A stretch of 64,000 bases of DNA, from positions 1-64,000 of the forward strand of contig CACYPH010000005.1 in the NCBI GenBank assembly GCA_902776185.1. Direction: 5' to 3'. Numbering within the stretch: position 1 is the first letter of the stretch; each line of letters begins with the position of its first letter. The translations under genes were made by a program, and so were the position numbers. Shown here piece after piece: positions 34,268-44,126 of this stretch. The notes under the pieces were generated by a model. It was given only the letters and a program-made list of their open reading frames with translations, was not told the origin of the DNA and ran no database searches. The DNA comes from an uncultured Ruminococcus sp. Lineage in GTDB: Bacteria > Bacillota > Clostridia > Oscillospirales > Acutalibacteraceae.

Positions 34268-34918
34268 ATGCAGATTGCACCATCTTTATTATCCTGTGAC
34301 TTTTCGATCTTCGGCGAGGAGATCGTCCGCGTTGACAAGGCGGGCGCAGACCTCATGCACCTGGATATCATGGACGGTCACTTTGTGCCGAACCTGACCT
34401 TCGGCGCGCCAATCATCAAGAAGCTGAGAAAATATACCGAGAAACCGTTCGACGTTCACCTGATGATCAGTGAACCGCACCGCTATATAGGTGATTTTGC
34501 CGATGCGGGCGCGGACATCATCTCGTTCCACACGGAATGCGACAGCGATATCGAAGAAACGCTCCGACTGATCGAGCAAAGAGGCGTCAAACCTGCGCTG
34601 GCGATCAAGCCAGGCACATCGCCCGATGTGGTTCTGCCGTACCTTGACCGCCTGTACATGGTGCTGGTGATGACGGTGGAACCGGGATTCGGCGGTCAGC
34701 GCTTTATGGCGGACATGATGCCGAAGGTGGAATTCCTCAAGAAGGAGATCGCCGCGAGAGGACTCGATACGCTCATTCAAGTTGACGGCGGTATCGCCAA
34801 AGATACCATCGCAACCGCCGCAAAAGCAGGCGTGGATATCTGTGTCGCGGGAACAGCGGTATTCGGCACGCCCGATGCAAAAGCTGCGATCGAAGAGTTA
34901 AAGGCATTGTGCAAATAA
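34268..34918 (+). CDS. rpe: Ribulose-phosphate 3-epimerase
   Basis: 216-aa TIM-barrel enzyme of the pentose phosphate pathway, converting ribulose 5-phosphate to xylulose 5-phosphate. Motifs: IAPSLLSCDF, HLDIMDGHFVPNLTFG with metal-binding His/Asp, VHLMI, VEPGFGGQRF and QVDGGI. Complete. GAGG lies before the start. Confidence 0.97.
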   Translation: MQIAPSLLSCDFSIFGEEIVRVDKAGADLMHLDIMDGHFVPNLTFGAPIIKKLRKYTEKPFDVHLMISEPHRYIGDFADAGADIISFHTECDSDIEETLRLIEQRGVKPALAIKPGTSPDVVLPYLDRLYMVLVMTVEPGFGGQRFMADMMPKVEFLKKEIAARGLDTLIQVDGGIAKDTIATAAKAGVDICVAGTAVFGTPDAKAAIEELKALCK

Positions 34919-34954
34919 TCACACGTATAAAATAAAATAATCGGACATAATAAA

Positions 34955-34986
34955 AGCAGGAGTTTTTACACTCCTGCTCATTTTTT
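34955..34986. terminator. Bidirectional terminator between rpe and the lipoprotein gene
   Basis: 9-bp stem AGCAGGAGT/ACTCCTGCT, followed by CATTTTTT on the plus strand and TTTTATTA on the minus strand. Confidence 0.8.
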
Positions 34987-35000
34987 ATCTTTTATGATGA

Positions 35001-35630
35001 TCAGTTGGTGGAAACCAGATTTCCGTCAGCGTCGTACTCGTACTCGGTGGTGACGCCGTTTTCGTCGGTGACGTAAGTGATATAGCTCTTCATCGTACCC
35101 TTTGCGTTGTACATGGTGATCTTGGTCAGGTTGTTCTTGGAATCATACTCATATTCATCGTAGCTCTTGAGGCTGCCGTCGCCGTTGTAACGGTGGATAG
35201 AGGATTCAAGATTGAAATCGGTGTACTCGGTGGTGATGATGCTGGTGATCACGCCGTTCGAATCGACGTCGGTACGCTTGGTGGTCAGGCCCTCGGGGGT
35301 CTTCTCGTATTTGATCTGACCCTGGATCTCGCCGTCGCTGTCATACATGACGGTCTTGACGTCGTTTCCATACTGGTCATATTCATAGGCAGTGGAGCCG
35401 AGCAGCTCGCCCTTGGCGTTATAATCATAATTGCGGACTAATCTGCCGTTATCATCGTATTCGTTCTTATAAAAGCTGGTGGCAACGCCGTCGGGATTTG
35501 TGTTAGCGACCGCACCCTCGGGAGCGTTTACTTCAGCATTTGCGGATTCGTCCTTATTTCCGCAGCCCGTCAGCGCCATCGCTGTCAGGATCATCATTGC
35601 AGCCAGCGCAAGGGCTAATACTCTTTTCAT
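35001..35630 (-). CDS. Lipoprotein with YD/RHS-like repeats
   Basis: 209 aa. Signal peptide with lipobox LTGC at about residue 22, then an acidic spacer and about six units of ~22 residues of the form YEYD..GN..K..MY(D/N)..G...., as in short YD/RHS-type repeats. This predicts an extended beta structure on the outer face of the membrane. Ligand unknown. It has its own promoter and shares a terminator with rpe. Confidence 0.85.
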   Translation of the reverse strand: MKRVLALALAAMMILTAMALTGCGNKDESANAEVNAPEGAVANTNPDGVATSFYKNEYDDNGRLVRNYDYNAKGELLGSTAYEYDQYGNDVKTVMYDSDGEIQGQIKYEKTPEGLTTKRTDVDSNGVITSIITTEYTDFNLESSIHRYNGDGSLKSYDEYEYDSKNNLTKITMYNAKGTMKSYITYVTDENGVTTEYEYDADGNLVSTN

Positions 35631-35685
35631 GTGATTGGCCTCCTAATAAGACTTAGATCAATTACATATTGTATGCACAGTATCA

Positions 35686-35713
35686 ATTATATCATTATTT
35701 GAATTTGTGTCAA
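35686..35713 (-). promoter_or_regulatory. Promoter of the YD-repeat lipoprotein gene
   Basis: TTGACA (35708-35713), 16-nt spacer, TATAAT (35686-35691) on the minus strand. Confidence 0.75.
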
Positions 35714-35763
35714 CAATTAAAATGTAAAAAATTGCATTATATTGTCAGGGGAAATGATGTAAA

Positions 35764-36876
35764 ATGCTGATAAACACAGAAAAAAAGCGAATCCGGGCGG
35801 TCTTTCCGGCAGAGCAGGATTCCGAGAAAAAATGCCTGTCCGTAATCGATGCAGACGCTGTCGACTTTGATCGGGACGGCGGGTCATTTAACGCCGGGAG
35901 CGCAATGTATGCCGCTGTGCTGGCGATGTCTGCCGCAGACAAAACCATGCTGCAGGAAAACCTCAGTGCGCTCCGCTACGAAAAGGTGGTATTTCTCGCA
36001 TATGACGGCGATAACACGGACAAAACCGGCTTGGCGCTCGGGATTAAGGAAGACAGAAATGTTACGACGGTGGCGGTGATCCTGCGGCCGACCGTCGGTA
36101 AAGAATGGTACTCGAATTTTGATATCGGTTACGGCGCGGAGCATCAGGGCTTTCGCAAAGCGGCGGAATATGCGGAACAGCGATTGGCGGATTATCTGTA
36201 CGTCCGACTGCCGCGTCACAGTCCGCGGTTCCTCGTGACCGGCTATTCCCGCGGCGGTGCGGCGGCGAATATCCTCGCAAAACGGCTTTGCGACCGCTAC
36301 GGTACGGACGCAGTTCGTGCCTACACCTTTGCCGCGCCGAATACCTGTGTTTCTGTCAAGGGCGCGCGATACAGCACGATCTTCAATCTGGTGCGCGACG
36401 AGGACTTTTTTACCCGTGTGCCGCTCTCGGGCTGGGGATATACCAAATACGGGCGCACCATCAGCCTGTCCGACAGCGGCGATATCCGCAATCGGTACAA
36501 GATCATGACCGGAGAGGACTACATCGGATTTTCGTCAGGGGAGGCCGCCGAAGGGTTCCTTTGCGCCGCGATGCGGCTTGCACCCAATGTCCACGCCTAC
36601 TACGAACGGCGGCATCCCATCGGCAAGCATGAGATGACGCTGTGCGACTATATGCTGACGGTCGCACAGATCCTCGCTGACGAGGCTGACGAAAGCACCG
36701 GCGATATCATGATGGACGCGATGGTGTCCGAGTTCGCGGGGCTGAGTGATTTTCTCTCGAGCGGGATGGATATCGGCGCATTTCTTGCGCCCGCACAGGG
36801 GATTCCGCGGTGCAGCGTTGCCGACAGTCACAGCCCTGCTGCTTATATGGCAGCTCTTGACGCGTATTTGAAATAA
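35764..36876 (+). CDS. Lipase class 3-like alpha/beta-hydrolase
   Basis: 370 aa, no signal peptide. The nucleophile elbow is GYSRGGAAAN (about 160-170), followed by YTFAAPNT, and NLVRDEDFFTRVP where the class 3 lipases place the catalytic Asp. A late SHSPAAY supplies the likely His. Substrate unknown. AGGGG lies upstream. The last 34 nt overlap the end of the convergent MecA-like gene. Confidence 0.82.
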   Translation: MLINTEKKRIRAVFPAEQDSEKKCLSVIDADAVDFDRDGGSFNAGSAMYAAVLAMSAADKTMLQENLSALRYEKVVFLAYDGDNTDKTGLALGIKEDRNVTTVAVILRPTVGKEWYSNFDIGYGAEHQGFRKAAEYAEQRLADYLYVRLPRHSPRFLVTGYSRGGAAANILAKRLCDRYGTDAVRAYTFAAPNTCVSVKGARYSTIFNLVRDEDFFTRVPLSGWGYTKYGRTISLSDSGDIRNRYKIMTGEDYIGFSSGEAAEGFLCAAMRLAPNVHAYYERRHPIGKHEMTLCDYMLTVAQILADEADESTGDIMMDAMVSEFAGLSDFLSSGMDIGAFLAPAQGIPRCSVADSHSPAAYMAALDAYLK

Positions 36877-37397
36877 TGCCGGCGGGGATGCTCGCGCAGT
36901 AAGATGCCGTGTTCTCGGATGCGGGCGACGGCAATCGGGCTTTCATGCGTGACGCTGCCGTACTCGTTGAGGATTGATCGCTCGGCTTTTGACAACGGAT
37001 AATCGGGCAGGAGATAGTAGTCGCCGGTCTGATACAGCGCATATCCGAGACGGCTGCTTTCGGGGCGGTTCATCCACAGAAGCAGATCGTCGAGCGACAG
37101 AAAGCGACAGCAATCGACGCGGTTCTCGCGCTTGATCCGATAGCGGCGGCGCGCCTTTTTCGCCCGGACGGAAATGATCAGAAGACAGCTTTCCTTGCCC
37201 GGAAGCGCCTCTATCAGATAGCATTTGTCGCGGTGGTTCAGCCCGCATTCCTCGCCGACGCGATACATCAGGCGGGTCAGCCCGCGCCGCGTACGTTCGC
37301 CGTCGGCTTCTTCTTTGAAATCAAGACTGTACCGGCTCATATCGTCGTTCATCAGGGTGACCAATATCATTCCCTCGCCCAATCGGTCTATTGTCAT
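36843..37397 (-). CDS. MecA-like adaptor protein
   Basis: 184 aa. The N-terminus (MTIDRLGEGMILVTLMNDDMSRY) and C-terminus (LYQTGDYYLLPDYP, LNEYGS, REHGILLREH) follow the MecA/NegA pattern, in which the N-domain binds substrate and the C-domain binds ClpC for regulated proteolysis. The middle region is basic rather than acidic. Similarity is modest, so this is a likely rather than firm call. It converges with and overlaps the lipase gene by 34 nt. Confidence 0.6.
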   Translation of the reverse strand: MTIDRLGEGMILVTLMNDDMSRYSLDFKEEADGERTRRGLTRLMYRVGEECGLNHRDKCYLIEALPGKESCLLIISVRAKKARRRYRIKRENRVDCCRFLSLDDLLLWMNRPESSRLGYALYQTGDYYLLPDYPLSKAERSILNEYGSVTHESPIAVARIREHGILLREHPRRHYFKYASRAAI

Positions 37398-37540
37398 GCT
37401 CGCTCCTCCTCTTCAACCCGTTTCAGCAAATTACCCGATTCTTCTACCGTCTATCTTAGTCATCCGCAGCGACTCTTTCAAGTGATTTTTTCTGGATGTC
37501 AATATTATCCTATTCAAGAGGAAAAAGTTGGTTACCCGTG

Positions 37541-37569
37541 TTGACATCGGTTGTCGGAACGTGTAGAAT
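37541..37569 (+). promoter_or_regulatory. Promoter of the cytosolic GH13 gene
   Basis: TTGACA (37541-37546), 17-nt spacer, TAGAAT (37564-37569), ending 36 nt before the start codon. Confidence 0.8.
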
Positions 37570-37605
37570 TTAGGTAGATTACATAAGGATTTTTCGGAGG
37601 ATAAC

Positions 37606-39150
37606 ATGACTGACTGGTTGAAAAACAGCGTATTCTATCAAATCTATCCGCAGAGCTTCTATGATACCAATTCGGACGGTATCGGCGATCTGCTGGGCAT
37701 CACCCTGAAGCTCGATTATATCAAGGACCTCGGCTGCAACGCGATCTGGATCAACCCCATCTACGACTCGCCGTTTCTCGACGCGGGCTATGATGTGCGC
37801 GACTACAAAAAAATCGCGCCCCGCTACGGCACGATGGATGACTTTGAGCATCTTCTGAGCGAAGCGCACAAGCGCGATATGAAGATCCTGATGGACTTGG
37901 TCCCCGGTCATACCAGCGACACGCACGAGTGGTTCCAAGCGGCGAAAAATGCTTATCCGACGGAGTTTGACGACCGCTACATCTTCACCGACTGCGTCTG
38001 GGAAGCGCCGACGGATTATCGGCTGATGTGCGGTATCTGCGAGCGCGACGGCAATTATCTGGTCAACTACTTTTCGTCCCAGCCTGCGCTCAACTACGGC
38101 TTTTACAAAGTCACCCATCCCGCGTGGCAGAAGAGCTCGGATTCGCCCGAAGCGTGGGCGACCGTCGATGCGCTCAAGGATATCATGCGGTTTTGGCTGG
38201 ATAAAGGGATCGACGGCTTTCGCGTCGATATGGCGGATTCGCTGGTCAAGAACGACGATGAAAAGATCGCGACCGCGAAGATCTGGCGCAATATGCGCGA
38301 GATGCTCGACCGCGATTACCCCAACGCGGTGATGATCTCCGAATGGAGCAATCCCCAGCGCGCGATCGTCAACGCGGGCTTCCACGGGGACTTTTATCTT
38401 GACCACCACGGCAACGGCTACAACAGCCTTTTCCGCAAGAAGATCGGCGACGATAACCAAAGCTTCTTTGCCGATCACAGCCACGGCGACATCGAGGAAT
38501 TCCTCGCCGACTACTTCCTCGGGTACAACTGCTCAAAGGATCACGGCTACATCTGCTTTATCACCAACAACCACGATATGCCGCGCGCACCGTTTTACAT
38601 GAGCGACTGGATGATCCGCCTCAGCCACGCCTTCATGATGACCATGCCCGGCGTGCCGTTCATCTACTACGGCGATGAGATCGGTATGCGCTACCGCACC
38701 GACCTGATCTCGAAGGAGGGCGGTTTCTCGCGCACCGGATCGCGCACGCCGATGCAGTGGAACAGCGAGAAAAACGCGGGCTTCTCCGACAGTGACGAGG
38801 ATATGCTGTATCTGCCGATCGACCGCAGCGAGGATGCGCCGACAGTCGAAAAACAGCAGGGTGATCCCGACAGCATTTATGAAAACCTCAAGGCGCTGAT
38901 CGCGCTGAGAAAGGCGAACCCGAGCCTTTCAAACGACAGCGAGATCGAGGTCGTCTACGGCAAAAGTCATGAATTCCCCTTTGTTTACCGCAGGGGTGAA
39001 TTCACCGCATTCTTCAACCCGTCCGATAACGACGCGCAGGTAGACTACGACATGAGCGGCGCGGAAAATGTATACACGCTGGGCGGCTATGAGAGCGGCG
39101 ACGGCTTTGTCAAGATCCTGCCGCGCAGCTTCCTGCTGATCAGGCAATAA
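37606..39150 (+). CDS. Cytosolic GH13 alpha-glucosidase (oligo-1,6-glucosidase type)
   Basis: 514 aa with no signal peptide. GH13 regions: QIYPQSFYDTNSDGIGDLLG (calcium-loop type), DLVPGHTSD, nucleophile Asp in GFRVDMAD, acid/base Glu in MISEWSNP and the third carboxylate in TNNHDMPR. The C-terminal beta domain starts near residue 430. It should hydrolyse imported malto- or isomalto-oligosaccharides; exact specificity is not readable. GGAGG precedes the start. Confidence 0.9.
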   Translation: MTDWLKNSVFYQIYPQSFYDTNSDGIGDLLGITLKLDYIKDLGCNAIWINPIYDSPFLDAGYDVRDYKKIAPRYGTMDDFEHLLSEAHKRDMKILMDLVPGHTSDTHEWFQAAKNAYPTEFDDRYIFTDCVWEAPTDYRLMCGICERDGNYLVNYFSSQPALNYGFYKVTHPAWQKSSDSPEAWATVDALKDIMRFWLDKGIDGFRVDMADSLVKNDDEKIATAKIWRNMREMLDRDYPNAVMISEWSNPQRAIVNAGFHGDFYLDHHGNGYNSLFRKKIGDDNQSFFADHSHGDIEEFLADYFLGYNCSKDHGYICFITNNHDMPRAPFYMSDWMIRLSHAFMMTMPGVPFIYYGDEIGMRYRTDLISKEGGFSRTGSRTPMQWNSEKNAGFSDSDEDMLYLPIDRSEDAPTVEKQQGDPDSIYENLKALIALRKANPSLSNDSEIEVVYGKSHEFPFVYRRGEFTAFFNPSDNDAQVDYDMSGAENVYTLGGYESGDGFVKILPRSFLLIRQ

Positions 39151-39167
39151 GTCATCAAACAAATCAA

Positions 39168-39193
39168 CGTCGGGGAGGGACTTTTCCCTCCCC
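39168..39193. repeat. GGGGAGGGA palindrome between GH13 and GNAT genes
   Basis: GGGGAGGGACTTTTCCCTCCCC, a perfect hairpin without a T-run, perhaps a transcript stabiliser or a weak terminator. Confidence 0.5.
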
Positions 39194-39216
39194 CATTCTA
39201 TAGAAAGGAGCTTTTT

Positions 39217-39771
39217 ATGAATCACAAGGGTACGGTGACGCTTAACACCGAGCGGCTGATCCTCAGGCGTTATCGCACAGAGGATGCGGAGGATATGTTC
39301 CGCAACTGGGAGCAGAGCGAGGAAGTCACCCGCTATCTGACATGGCAGCCGTACACCTGTATCGAGGATGTACGGGGTTACATAAAATGGATCGTCGACA
39401 GCTACGCCGACGATAAATACAACTGGATCATCGAATGGAAAGAAACGCACGAGGCGATCGGCGCGATCGACGTCATCAGTATGCGCGAGGATATCGCGAG
39501 CTGTGAGATCGGCTACTGCCTGAGCGACCGATTCTGGGGCAAAGGGATCATGCCCGAAGCGTTCAAAGAGGTCATCCGCTTCCTCTTTGAGGAGGTCGGC
39601 ATGAACCGCATTCAGGCGACCCACGACCCGAATAATCCCAAATCCGGACGCGTGATGGAAAAATGCGGACTGAAATATGAGGGTACTATGCGCCAGGGCA
39701 GCCGCAACAATCAGGGCGTCTGCGACTGTGTCATGCGCGCGATCCTCAGAGAGGATTATGACAACCGATAA
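39217..39771 (+). CDS. GNAT-family acetyltransferase (RimJ/RimL type)
   Basis: A 184-aa acetyl-CoA-dependent acyltransferase. N-terminal TERLILRRYRTEDAEDM and the CoA-binding pattern EIGYCLSDRFWGKGIMPEAF, then NRIQATHDPNNPKSGRVMEK. These enzymes acetylate protein N-termini or small amines; target unknown. AAGGAG precedes the start. Confidence 0.9.
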   Translation: MNHKGTVTLNTERLILRRYRTEDAEDMFRNWEQSEEVTRYLTWQPYTCIEDVRGYIKWIVDSYADDKYNWIIEWKETHEAIGAIDVISMREDIASCEIGYCLSDRFWGKGIMPEAFKEVIRFLFEEVGMNRIQATHDPNNPKSGRVMEKCGLKYEGTMRQGSRNNQGVCDCVMRAILREDYDNR

Positions 39772-39775
39772 CATA

Positions 39776-39812
39776 AGCAAAAATCCCGCCTTCTGACAGG
39801 CGGGATTTCTTA
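39776..39812. terminator. Bidirectional terminator between GNAT gene and spoIIE
   Basis: Stem AAATCCCGCC/GGCGGGATTT with an 8-nt loop; TTTTTGC on the minus strand and TTCTTATTTG on the plus strand. Confidence 0.75.
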
Positions 39813-39835
39813 TTTGCGTTCGCTTTGAGATAGAG

Positions 39836-42181
39836 TCAAGCATTCTCTACCACGCGCAGAGCGATGGCGGTGATGTCGTCGTCGTGGTCGCCTCTGCGGC
39901 GGCGGGACGCTTCGTCAACGATCGCGGCGGCAAGCTGTTCGGCGCTGCCTTCGCGGAAGGAGAGGATCAGCTTTTCGAGCCATTCGGTTGTCCCGATCAT
40001 CACACCGTCGGACACCATGACGATCACATCGTCGGCGTTCAGGCTGACGTCCTCTTTGATGAGCTTACTCTCATTAAGGATGCCGAGCGGCAGGGATGGC
40101 AGGTCCTTTTTCATCAGCTTGGAGCTCTTTTTGATATAGGTCGTGCAGGCGCCGGCTTTCATCAGGCGGGCGCGGCCTGTGAACAGGTTGAAATCGAGCA
40201 TATCGAGGGTCGCGAGCGACTCCTCCTCGCTTTTGATCATCAAAGAGGAATTGACGACCGAGAGAGAGCAATCGTAGCTCAGCCCCGCTTTGCAGAGCTT
40301 GGTCATGATGCTGACCGCCATATTGGAATCGACCGCCGCGCGGCCGCCGGTTCCCATGCCGTCAGAGATGATAGCGACGGTACTGCCCTCACCGTTATTG
40401 AAATAGTTCAGACAGTCGCCGCACAGCTCGCCGTCGTTGCACACGTGCTGTGCCGAGCCGATCTCAAGGTCGTAGAGCGGCAATTCGCAGAGGGTCACCC
40501 GCGCACGGTCGCCCTCAAAGCTGATGGTCGGCGAGGAAAAGTATCTGCCGCACGCCTTGCCGACCTCGCGGGTCAGTTGAGATTTGGAGATCGCGGTCTT
40601 TTTGCCGACGGCAAGCTCCAGCTCGGCAGTCATCCCGCGACCGGATTTGCGCTTGCAGGAGCAGTCAACGACGACCAAGCCAAGCTCGGTCAGGGCGGCG
40701 ATGATCTTCTCGGACGCGGCGGTGTCAAAGCTGTCGACCTCCTCGAACTCCTCGGACAGATCGTGCAGGATATCGGACAGCCCTGCGAACTGTCCCGCGA
40801 CGACCGATCGCACCTGCGTCACCCTGCGGCGGGCGGCCTCCAGCGAGAGGTACTCCTTGTAGCTGCGGTTGATACTGCCCGCAAGCTCTGAGGATTTACA
40901 GCAGCGCTTGAGAAAATTGTCTTCAATGTCGCGTTCTTTGACAAAGCCGTTTTCTTTGAGAAGCGGCGTCAGGCGGTGGAGATCGTCCGATGTCATGGCG
41001 CGCTCTTTCTCCCAGCAATAGACGCGCAGTCCGCAGTTCGTGCAGGTCTCCTCAGCGGCATGGTCATAGATCCAGTCGGCGTTGGATTCATAGAGCCTGC
41101 CCAGGCGCTCGGAAACCGAATTGACGCAGGAGGAAACGTTTTCCAGCGCCTTGGAACAATGGGAAAGGCGCATAGTGACGTTGCGGCGGATGGCTTCGTT
41201 AGAGAGCTGAGCCGCATCGTCGCTGAACGCTGCCGAGAAAAACTGCCCCGCTTCCTTCGGGATCAGCAGAAAGACGCCCGAGGCGATCAGGGTCTCGACC
41301 GTGACGGCGATCGTCAGGGAAGCGTCGTCGGACGCAAAGGACATCATGCCGTTACAGACGAGCGCAGTCAGCACGACGGCGACCTTGCCCATCGGCGCCA
41401 TCAACCCGCCGATCAGTCCGCTCAGCGGGTAGCCGCCCGCTAAGAACAGCAAATCATGATCCGCCAGCGCAAAGACGATCCCCGTCGCGATCCCCGCAAC
41501 GCTGCCGCCCTTGACAAAGCCGTAGCGCGCAAAGATCATCACGGTCAGCACCGCCAAGATCCTGCCGACGGACACATTTCCGAAGGTGAGCGTACTGAAT
41601 GATAACAGCAGGATACAGCCCGTCATGACGATGCAGGCGAGCTCCTGCTGATTGAAGCCCGTCAGGGTTCGTCGGGAATAGCCGAGGGTGACGGTGCGGC
41701 TCATGAAATACGCGCCCGCGGCAGCTAATAATCCCTCGACAAAGCACTCGAATACTTCGGTGATCTCGCTTTGGGGGCTGAAGGTCAGCGCCAGCCCCGT
41801 CGCGAAAACCGGCAAAAATGCGACTGCCGAGGGAAAGAATCGGTTCATGGAGATCTTTTTGATCTCGTTCAGAATCCACCGAACCGCACCGACGGAGATC
41901 ACCACCGCGATATAGCGGAAGGAATCGAGCGGCGAGAGAAAGAGATAACTCAGCGCTGTTCCCAACACGCCTGCCGGCAGATAAGAAAACGGGATTGCCG
42001 CACAGAATGACGCGCCGAACGGCGACATGGAGCCGAGCATCGCGCCGCGGGATATCAGAACGCCGCTGATAAAATAGGATATATGTACGGCAAATTCCTT
42101 TGTCGCGCCCTTCATGCGGCGGCGTGAACTGCTTTTGCGCCTCAGCGACGGTCCTGACTTGACGGTTTCGATGATTGACAT
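39836..42181 (-). CDS. spoIIE: Stage II sporulation protein E
   Basis: 781 aa. About ten N-terminal transmembrane helices (roughly 45-320), a central regulatory region with CTNCGLRVYCW and coiled coil, and a C-terminal PP2C phosphatase (about 575-780; VAIISDGMGTGGRA, VIVMVSDGV, DDITAIALRV). SpoIIE dephosphorylates SpoIIAA to activate sigma-F in the forespore and links this to the septum. Start 42181 follows AAGGAAGG; the in-frame ATG at 42235 lacks one. A near Spo0A box (AGTCGAA, 6 of 7) lies at 42324-42330. It shows that the organism belongs to a sporulating lineage. Confidence 0.95.
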   Translation of the reverse strand: MSIIETVKSGPSLRRKSSSRRRMKGATKEFAVHISYFISGVLISRGAMLGSMSPFGASFCAAIPFSYLPAGVLGTALSYLFLSPLDSFRYIAVVISVGAVRWILNEIKKISMNRFFPSAVAFLPVFATGLALTFSPQSEITEVFECFVEGLLAAAGAYFMSRTVTLGYSRRTLTGFNQQELACIVMTGCILLLSFSTLTFGNVSVGRILAVLTVMIFARYGFVKGGSVAGIATGIVFALADHDLLFLAGGYPLSGLIGGLMAPMGKVAVVLTALVCNGMMSFASDDASLTIAVTVETLIASGVFLLIPKEAGQFFSAAFSDDAAQLSNEAIRRNVTMRLSHCSKALENVSSCVNSVSERLGRLYESNADWIYDHAAEETCTNCGLRVYCWEKERAMTSDDLHRLTPLLKENGFVKERDIEDNFLKRCCKSSELAGSINRSYKEYLSLEAARRRVTQVRSVVAGQFAGLSDILHDLSEEFEEVDSFDTAASEKIIAALTELGLVVVDCSCKRKSGRGMTAELELAVGKKTAISKSQLTREVGKACGRYFSSPTISFEGDRARVTLCELPLYDLEIGSAQHVCNDGELCGDCLNYFNNGEGSTVAIISDGMGTGGRAAVDSNMAVSIMTKLCKAGLSYDCSLSVVNSSLMIKSEEESLATLDMLDFNLFTGRARLMKAGACTTYIKKSSKLMKKDLPSLPLGILNESKLIKEDVSLNADDVIVMVSDGVMIGTTEWLEKLILSFREGSAEQLAAAIVDEASRRRRGDHDDDITAIALRVVENA

Positions 42182-42344
42182 ATTCAGCCTTCCTTTTGCA
42201 TAGAAATAGAGGTGTGCCTCTATTATAGCTATCAAGAGGAATTACGATTGTCGGTGCGTGTAGGGACTTTTTCGGAATGTTTGCGAAGATATTGACGGAT
42301 TCCCGAAGCCGGGCAGATATCTCAGTCGAATAGACGGAAAGCTG

Positions 42345-42378
42345 AAAAAACAGCGCCCGCTGAATCTATCAGCGGGCG
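42345..42378 (-). terminator. Terminator of the amylase/mal operon
   Basis: 10-bp stem CGCCCGCTGA/TCAGCGGGCG, followed on the minus strand by CTGTTTTTT. Confidence 0.8.
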
Positions 42379-42399
42379 TTTTTGTCGTACGGTTACCGT

Positions 42400-44022
42400 T
42401 TATTTGTTTTCTTTGAGGACGACGGAGGTTTTTGCGGGGAGCTTCAGCGTTGTGCCGTCAAGCTCGGCAGAGATCCCTGCGCTTTTCTCCTTTGCGACCG
42501 TCCAGCCGCGCAGCTCGGGGCTGTCGATCATGTCGATGGTCAGCTCTTTGTCGTTGTCGGATACGTTATGGATGATCATGACGCGCGAGCCGTTGTAATC
42601 GATGATATAGCCGGCGCAGTCGCTGTCGTTAAAGGACGCAAGCTCGGTGATATTGCCGCGGGCGATCTCGGGGTTCTGCATGCGGATCTTGATCAGCTTG
42701 CGGTAAGTATTGAACAGGCTGTTCTCGTCGTCGAGCTGCTGCTTGACGCCGCCCAGGGGAGCGGTATCCTCAGCGCCGACGCCTTCGGTCAGGATCTCGG
42801 GCAGGTTGTCGCTGTCCCATACCATCGCGGTTCGCTTATACTTATCGTCCTGACCCTCGGTCTCGATGCCGATCTCCTCGCCGTAGTAGGTGAAGGAGTT
42901 GCCGGGGGAAAGCATATACAATGCCGCGAGCTGTTTGTTCTCATCCTCATAGACCATGCTTCCCAGACGATTCATGTCGTGGTTGGTCAGGAAGTTGGCG
43001 TTGATGGCGTTCTCGTTATGCTCTTTGATATTGTTATCATACTTCTGGAGCTTCTTGGCGAACTCGCCGATCGCGGATGCAGCGGTCATGTACTCGCCAC
43101 CGTTGTTCGCAAACTTGAAGTTGAAGAGGCTGTCGATGCCGGTCTCGTACATCTCGTAGATATCAGAGTTGACGTCGGTCCAGTCCTCGCCGACCATGTA
43201 GACGTCCTCCTTGTAGCCCTTCGCCATGTCGTAGAACCACTTCATGAATTCGGGGCCGTCGGTATTGTCGTCGTCAAAATACTTGACTGCATCAAGACGG
43301 AAGCCGTCGACGCCGCGGTCAAGCCAGAATTTCACGACGTCCTCAAAATACTTGCGGGTGCCGTCGTAGCTCAAGTTCCAGTCGGGCATCTGATCCCAGA
43401 AATCGCCCTGATAGTAGTAATCGGAGCCGGATACGGGGTGCTGGTAAACGGCGTCCTGCGTCTTTGAGAAGTTGAAATATTTGGCATAACCGTCGGTTTT
43501 GCCCGCGCGGATCTCGTCGCACGCCTTCTGGAAGTACTCATGATCCGCACCGGCGTGGTTGACAACGAGGTCGATGATCACAACAACGCCGCGATCGTGG
43601 CACTCTTTGAGGAGCTTATCAAAATCATCGAGCGTACCGAAATCGGGATCGATGTTATAGTAATCCTCGACGTTGTACTTATGATAGGTAGAGGAAGGCA
43701 TCATCGGGGACAGCCAGATACCGTCAGCGCCGAGATCGTCGCCTGAGTTAGGGTCGCCGTCGTTGATATAGTCGAGCTTTTCGATAATGCCGGGAATGTC
43801 GCCGATCTTGTCATCGTTGGAATCGTTGAACGCGCCGATCCATACCTGATAATAGGAGCGGTATTTGTCGGTCGATTTCTCCGCAGTCAGGCTTTCGACA
43901 GGATCAGCTGCGGTGGATTTACTGTCGGAGCTGCCTTTTTGTTCGGAGCTTTTGTCGCCGCAGGCGGCAAGTACGCTTGTCAGCATTGCGACTGCGAGTA
44001 ATATAGCTAATAGTTTTTTCAT
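42400..44022 (-). CDS. Lipid-anchored GH13 alpha-amylase
   Basis: 540 aa. Lipoprotein signal with SVLAAC (Cys at about 21) and a Ser/Lys spacer, then GH13: YYQVWIGAFNDSNDDKIGD, IDLVVNHAG, nucleophile Asp in GFRLDAVKYF, acid/base Glu in MVGEDWTD, and Asp in LTNHDMNR. No dockerin or starch-binding module. It acts outside the cell, feeding the adjacent maltodextrin importer. RBS GGTGAT is upstream. It is the last gene of the cluster, after a hairpin in the gap from malG. Confidence 0.92.
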   Translation of the reverse strand: MKKLLAILLAVAMLTSVLAACGDKSSEQKGSSDSKSTAADPVESLTAEKSTDKYRSYYQVWIGAFNDSNDDKIGDIPGIIEKLDYINDGDPNSGDDLGADGIWLSPMMPSSTYHKYNVEDYYNIDPDFGTLDDFDKLLKECHDRGVVVIIDLVVNHAGADHEYFQKACDEIRAGKTDGYAKYFNFSKTQDAVYQHPVSGSDYYYQGDFWDQMPDWNLSYDGTRKYFEDVVKFWLDRGVDGFRLDAVKYFDDDNTDGPEFMKWFYDMAKGYKEDVYMVGEDWTDVNSDIYEMYETGIDSLFNFKFANNGGEYMTAASAIGEFAKKLQKYDNNIKEHNENAINANFLTNHDMNRLGSMVYEDENKQLAALYMLSPGNSFTYYGEEIGIETEGQDDKYKRTAMVWDSDNLPEILTEGVGAEDTAPLGGVKQQLDDENSLFNTYRKLIKIRMQNPEIARGNITELASFNDSDCAGYIIDYNGSRVMIIHNVSDNDKELTIDMIDSPELRGWTVAKEKSAGISAELDGTTLKLPAKTSVVLKENK

Positions 44023-44126
44023 AGGATCACCGTTTTCTTATCAGATTATTGAGGTGGATATGCTGAGCGCCGAACAATTCGGAATGTTTTGTACAGCGGT
44101 CGGAATATTCATCGTAAGTACAATGA

